Assembly (NCBI GenBank): GCA_030144725.1
Contig: JASKMD010000003.1
Coordinates: forward strand, 16,012,582-16,076,581
DNA length: 64,000 bases
Direction of reading: 5' to 3'
Source of the DNA: Haematococcus lacustris
Taxonomy: Eukaryota; Chlorophyta; Chlorophyceae; Chlamydomonadales; Haematococcaceae
Shown: positions 60,674 to 64,000 of the stretch, one piece after another
Numbering within the stretch: the stretch's first letter is position 1
Layout of the letters: each line of letters opens with the position of its first letter
Notes under the pieces: generated by a model
The model's input: the letters and a program-made list of their open reading frames with translations, nothing else
What the model was told of the DNA's origin: nothing
Databases searched by the model: none
Position numbers and translations under genes: made by a program

Positions 60674-63600
60674 CATCACTGTCATCAACATATGGCGATG
60701 GTGGCTGGGCGGGTGAAAGGCGTGGGACAGGCAGCAAGTGGGTTGGGAGGAGCATGGGGTGGGTGAGGGGTGGGGTGCAGTGCAGGGGTGGGGTGCAGTG
60801 CCGCCCTTCAAGGGGGCTCCTGAGGCGGCGGTGCAGCGGTCAGTCAACGACAGGAACAGTGGAGACCCAGCCTGATCTGACACAGCTGCGCAGCTAAGGG
60901 CAATTGGGCAGGGAGGTGGGCAGGGAGGTGGGCAGGGGGCAGGGGCAGGGGTTTCAAGCCAGGGGTGGGAGGGCACATCAACCATTGATCTGCTGGGACA
61001 CCATTGAGCTGTTGGGGGACTCCGCCACTAGCACTCCCCTCCTCCTCACCCCCCACCCCAGGGGAGTCTCATCACCACCACTGCTCAGCCTCCTCACCCC
61101 CTGCTGCCCTGCCTGCCTCCCCTCCCCTCAGGCTCAGCCGCCTGGACTCCCCTGGCCTGCACCTCACCCCTGTACACCCCGGTGCCTGAGGACCAGGGCT
61201 GCCTCCTGAGGGCCACCTGCACACCAGCTGCTGCCCGGCAGCGCCTCGTCCCAGGCGCCAGCACACCCCCTGCCCTTGCGCCTGCCCCAGACACCCTCCC
61301 CCTTGATCCAGCAACAGAGCAGGAGTCGGAGGTGTGGCAGGGGCTGGAGGTGTCTGCCACTACTGGTAAGGTCTGCAACGGCGGCCTGGGCAGTGCGGCC
61401 TGTGCAACCTTGCTTGTCATGTCAGAATAGAATAGTGTAGTGCATCGCAATACAAAATAATTGGTCATGATATATGAGGTTGCTGTCATGTTTTGCACGA
61501 CTGGGAGCACCGTGCCCAGCCCCTGCCCGCACCACACCGCCCCGCCTGGGGCACCTGGCAGCGCACTGCAATACATCTCATCTCACACTCCCTGACCCGG
61601 CCCTGCTTGCTCTTCTAGCCCGCCCTGCCCCTGCTGCCCTCAGGTCCTGTGGAGGGAGGGCCAGCCGTCCATGCAGCCACAGTGCGGCAGCCACCCGCCC
61701 CACAGCCAGCAGCCGCCCCTGCCTTCAGGGTGGCCACCTACAACCTGCTGGCAGACCAGTATGCAGGCAGCACCTTCGCACAGCAGGCAAGCAAGTTAAG
61801 CTGGTCAGCCCCCCTATGGGTTGCCCCCTCATACAGTGTGGTGCCCCTGAGCTGGGACGCTGTTAAACTGCCTGGGCAGCCAGCATTTTCAGCTCTGGGG
61901 TTGTCCTCCCTCCACCACCACTGCCACCATCACTGCCACCACCCCAATTCCGCTAGTTGCCTACCAGCCTGCCTGCCCACCTCCCTCTGCCTGCCTGCCT
62001 GCCCACCTCCCTCTGCCTGCCTGCCTGCCCACCTGCCTGCCTGCCTGCCCACCCCCACCCCTTCCAGGTGCTGTTCAACTATTGCCCACCGCGCTGCCTT
62101 GAGCCTGAGTACCGGCGCCAGCTCATCTTGGCTGAGCTGCAGGCTTATCAGGCCGACATCCTGTGTCTGCAGGAGGTGGATGACAAGCTGTTCAGGTGTG
62201 AGGGGCAGGGGCAGGGGCAGGGGCAGGGGCAGGGGCAGGGGCAGGGGCAGGGGCGGGGCAGCCGTAGCATGAACCCAGCCAGCTGGCCCTCTTAGGCGCA
62301 TCAGTGCAAGCTGAGGGCATTACGATCTCAGCCAAAGCTGGTGGCCGAGCAACGACAGCCTAGCGTACTCTTGACTAGCCAAGGTCTGCCAGGCCTGCCC
62401 TGCCGTGATGTGCTGCACCGCCGTCCCTTGCCTGCGCTGCCTGCCTTTCTCCCCAGCCTGCTGACCCCGCCCTGGCCTTCACCCAGGGAGTTCCTGGAGC
62501 CTCACCTGGCCCTGAGGGGATACGCGGGCCACTACACCAACAAGCAGGGGCGGGTACGCGAGGGCAGTGCCACCTTCTGGCGCTGCTCGCGCTTCACGCG
62601 CTTGCAGTCGCGGGACATCCTGCTGCGCGACGCGTTCAGGCAGGTCAGCCAGCAGGCAGTGGCGGCCGGCTGGCAGGGGGCAGAAGGGGGCAGTGGTTGG
62701 AGCGGCAGGGGCGGCAGAGGACAAAGGAGCTGCAGGGGGCAGTGGTTGGGGCGGTGGGAGCGACAGGGGTGGCAAGGCTGGCTGACAGGCTGGCTCTCAT
62801 GACAGCCGGGTATGGTTCATGCAGTCCCACCTGCACACTGCCTGCCTGCCGTCTGGCCGCCTTCTGCCTGTGGTGTGACGTGTGTGATGCTGCAATGGCT
62901 GTACATGCATCCATGATAATCCATGTCTAAGCAGACCAGTCCATACACCATCGCCATCACACTTGATATGTGTGTGACCAGCCCTACCTCACCCCCTGGT
63001 GTGTTGTGATGTGCAGCCACTCAGCGCGGCGCATGCCCATTGGCAGCCCATGCTGGAGGCCAGCCCCGCCCTGGCCCAGGCACTGCAGCAGGTCACCACC
63101 ATAGCGCAGGCCACTGTACTGCTGCCAGGTGAGGGCCCGGTGTGGCTCTTCAGTAGCCAGCTTGCCAGCCTGCCAGCGAGTGAGCATTGACAAGTGCCGA
63201 CCTGTTATTGGGGCAGCTAACCAGCTGTCCCACCTCATACCACACACCTCACACCTTACAAACCTCGCATGCAAGGCGCACAAGGCATGCAGGCAGACAG
63301 CGCTGGCCAGTGCCGCTCTTGTGCTCAGGCGGGCAGGCGGGCGGGCGGGCAGGCAGGCAGGCAGGCAGGCAGGAGTGCACCCCCTGTGCCTCGAGGCTGG
63401 CAGTCAAGTGCAGACACACACCACACACAGCGCACACCACCTGCTGCACAGCCCCGCCTGCTGCTGCCCTCTTCTACTCAGCTGTGTGGGCCCTTCAGAC
63501 ACTGGCTGGCTGCTCCCCTGGGGGTCCCACCGCTTGCCACCCACTGTGCTGTCCTGCGCTGTGCTGCTCGCAGTGGCCCCGGCTGCTGGCCTGCCCAGGC

Positions 63601-63942
63601 CCCCTGGCCCAGCCTGCCCTCCGCTATGTGTGGTGAACACGCACCTGTTCTACCACCCCTATGCGCCGCACATTCGCAGCATGCACACCGCAGCCATCCT
63701 GGAGGAAGCGGCACAGCTGCTGGCCCAACTGGCTAGCCCTGCCGCCCCCTCCCCCCAGTCCTCCACCCCCTCTGGCGACACAACCCAGACCAGACATGGA
63801 AGTCAGGGGCACGCGCCTGGCCCTGAGCTAGACCTTGGCCCAGTCCCTGGCCCTGAGCCTTGCCCTGCGCAGCTGCTGTCACAGCGGCCGGCATTGCTGT
63901 TCTGCGGGGATTTGAACAGCGACCTCAATGATGGAGTGCCAG
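58939..63942 (+). CDS. PDE12-like 2',5'-phosphodiesterase / poly(A) exonuclease, C-terminus beyond window
   Basis: EEP-superfamily nuclease like PDE12, which degrades 2-5A and trims poly(A), in mitochondria in animals. Exons, all phase-consistent: 58939-59003, 59105-59207, 59954-60062, 60491-60599, 61132-61365, 61644-61786, 62068-62195, 62487-62643, 63017-63128, 63574-63942. Earlier exon(s) with the start codon were not found. The N-terminal part shares PDE12 landmarks (AQDEPLDKALARLLANIA; LSLQLFYDQA; ARPMVGFPLLARALLS; PLYTPVPEDQGCLLRATCTP). The catalytic domain shows FRVATYNLLADQYAGSTF (Asn), YQADILCLQEVDDKLF (Glu), REGSATFWRCSRF, CVVNTHLFYHPYAPHIRSM (His) and LLFCGDLNS (Asp, Asn). The final Ser-Asp-His block lies past 64000. 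Exon 61644-61786 ends in a GC donor. A 45-residue Pro/Ser/Gly insert precedes the GDLNS motif. Confidence 0.88.
59258..59489 (+). repeat. Compound microsatellite (CA)n then (CGCACA)n
   Basis: About 41 CA units (59258-59339) switch to about 25 CGCACA units (59340-59489) in the PDE12 intron between 59207 and 59954. Both strands are open through it, which is an artefact. Confidence 0.97.
60622..60672 (+). repeat. (GGCT)n tetranucleotide tract
   Basis: About twelve GGCT units directly after the exon ending at 60599, following a GGGT run. Confidence 0.9.
61960..62052 (+). repeat. (TGCC)n with CACCTCCC interruptions
   Basis: CTGCCTGCCTGCCCACCTCC-type units upstream of the exon at 62068. Probably functions only as a pyrimidine-rich tract before the acceptor. 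Confidence 0.85.
62204..62255 (+). repeat. (GGGGCA)n hexanucleotide tract
   Basis: About eight GGGGCA units right after the donor at 62196, the same motif as at 8790-8848. Confidence 0.9.
63326..63372 (+). repeat. (GGGC/GGCA)n tetranucleotide tract
   Basis: GGCGGGCAGGCGGGCGGGCG, then GGCA units in the PDE12 intron between 63128 and 63574. Confidence 0.85.
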
Positions 63943-64000
63943 GTAAGACAAGGGCTTGCACCAGGTCTGAGGGGTGGGAGGCAGGGATGGGCATCCTAAT

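Overview
This is nuclear DNA from a green alga, probably a volvocalean/chlamydomonadalean chlorophyte. A Haematococcus-like genome is my guess, not proven. The evidence is short GT-AG (some GC-AG) introns, GC-rich coding exons with Ala/Gln/Pro-rich tracts, a (Ser-Pro4)n hydroxyproline-type linker, a plant group-I bZIP factor, very dense microsatellites, and many transposons including Fanzor (eukaryotic TnpB) and hAT families. There is no sign of bacterial operons. I rebuilt genes exon by exon from splice signals, phase continuity and recalled family sequences. No alignment was run.

Layout. 66-2086 (-) RPS17/eS17. 2605-5224 a Fanzor-bearing element flanked by a 15-bp direct repeat, with a small TTA-flanked TIR element nested inside. 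6239-12335 (-) a 13-exon papain-family cysteine protease with a long Pro-rich linker and a Cys-rich C-terminal domain. 14202-15850 (-) an Asterix/WDR83OS homologue, with one exon duplicated at 17 kb. 17458-19185 (-) a group-I bZIP factor. 19.3-24.4 kb a transposon nest: two hAT-type MITEs, a hAT inside another hAT, and a frameshifted transposase relic. 24.4-32 kb gene-po repeats and coiled-coil ORF remnants. 32.2-36.6 kb a 45-bp minisatellite leading into an unrecognised (+) gene. 38.1-41.8 kb a truncated non-LTR retrotransposon ORF split by a 2.48-kb TIR transposon with a perfect 25-bp TIR. 41951-50.9 kb (-) a tail-anchored golgin gene whose introns hold two Fanzor relics, a third copy of the Fanzor 3' module, a ~290-bp inverted repeat and a (GGTCA)n array. 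51671-55564 (-) DPH7. 55937-57605 (-) RPS3A/eS1. 58.9-64 kb (+) a PDE12-like phosphodiesterase that runs off the window.

The host genes are mostly housekeeping. RPS17, RPS3A and DPH7 (diphthamide on eEF2) serve translation. Asterix serves ER membrane-protein insertion, the golgin Golgi structure, and PDE12-like RNA or 2-5A turnover. The novel material is in the mobile DNA. Two Fanzor 3'-module insertions and two copies of an unrelated dispersed short repeat all end at a constant 3' terminus, are variably truncated at the 5' side, and are flanked by 12-16-bp direct repeats that all begin CTGC. That suggests one target-primed retrotransposition machinery moved both, which is not the usual cut-and-paste view of Fanzor carriers.
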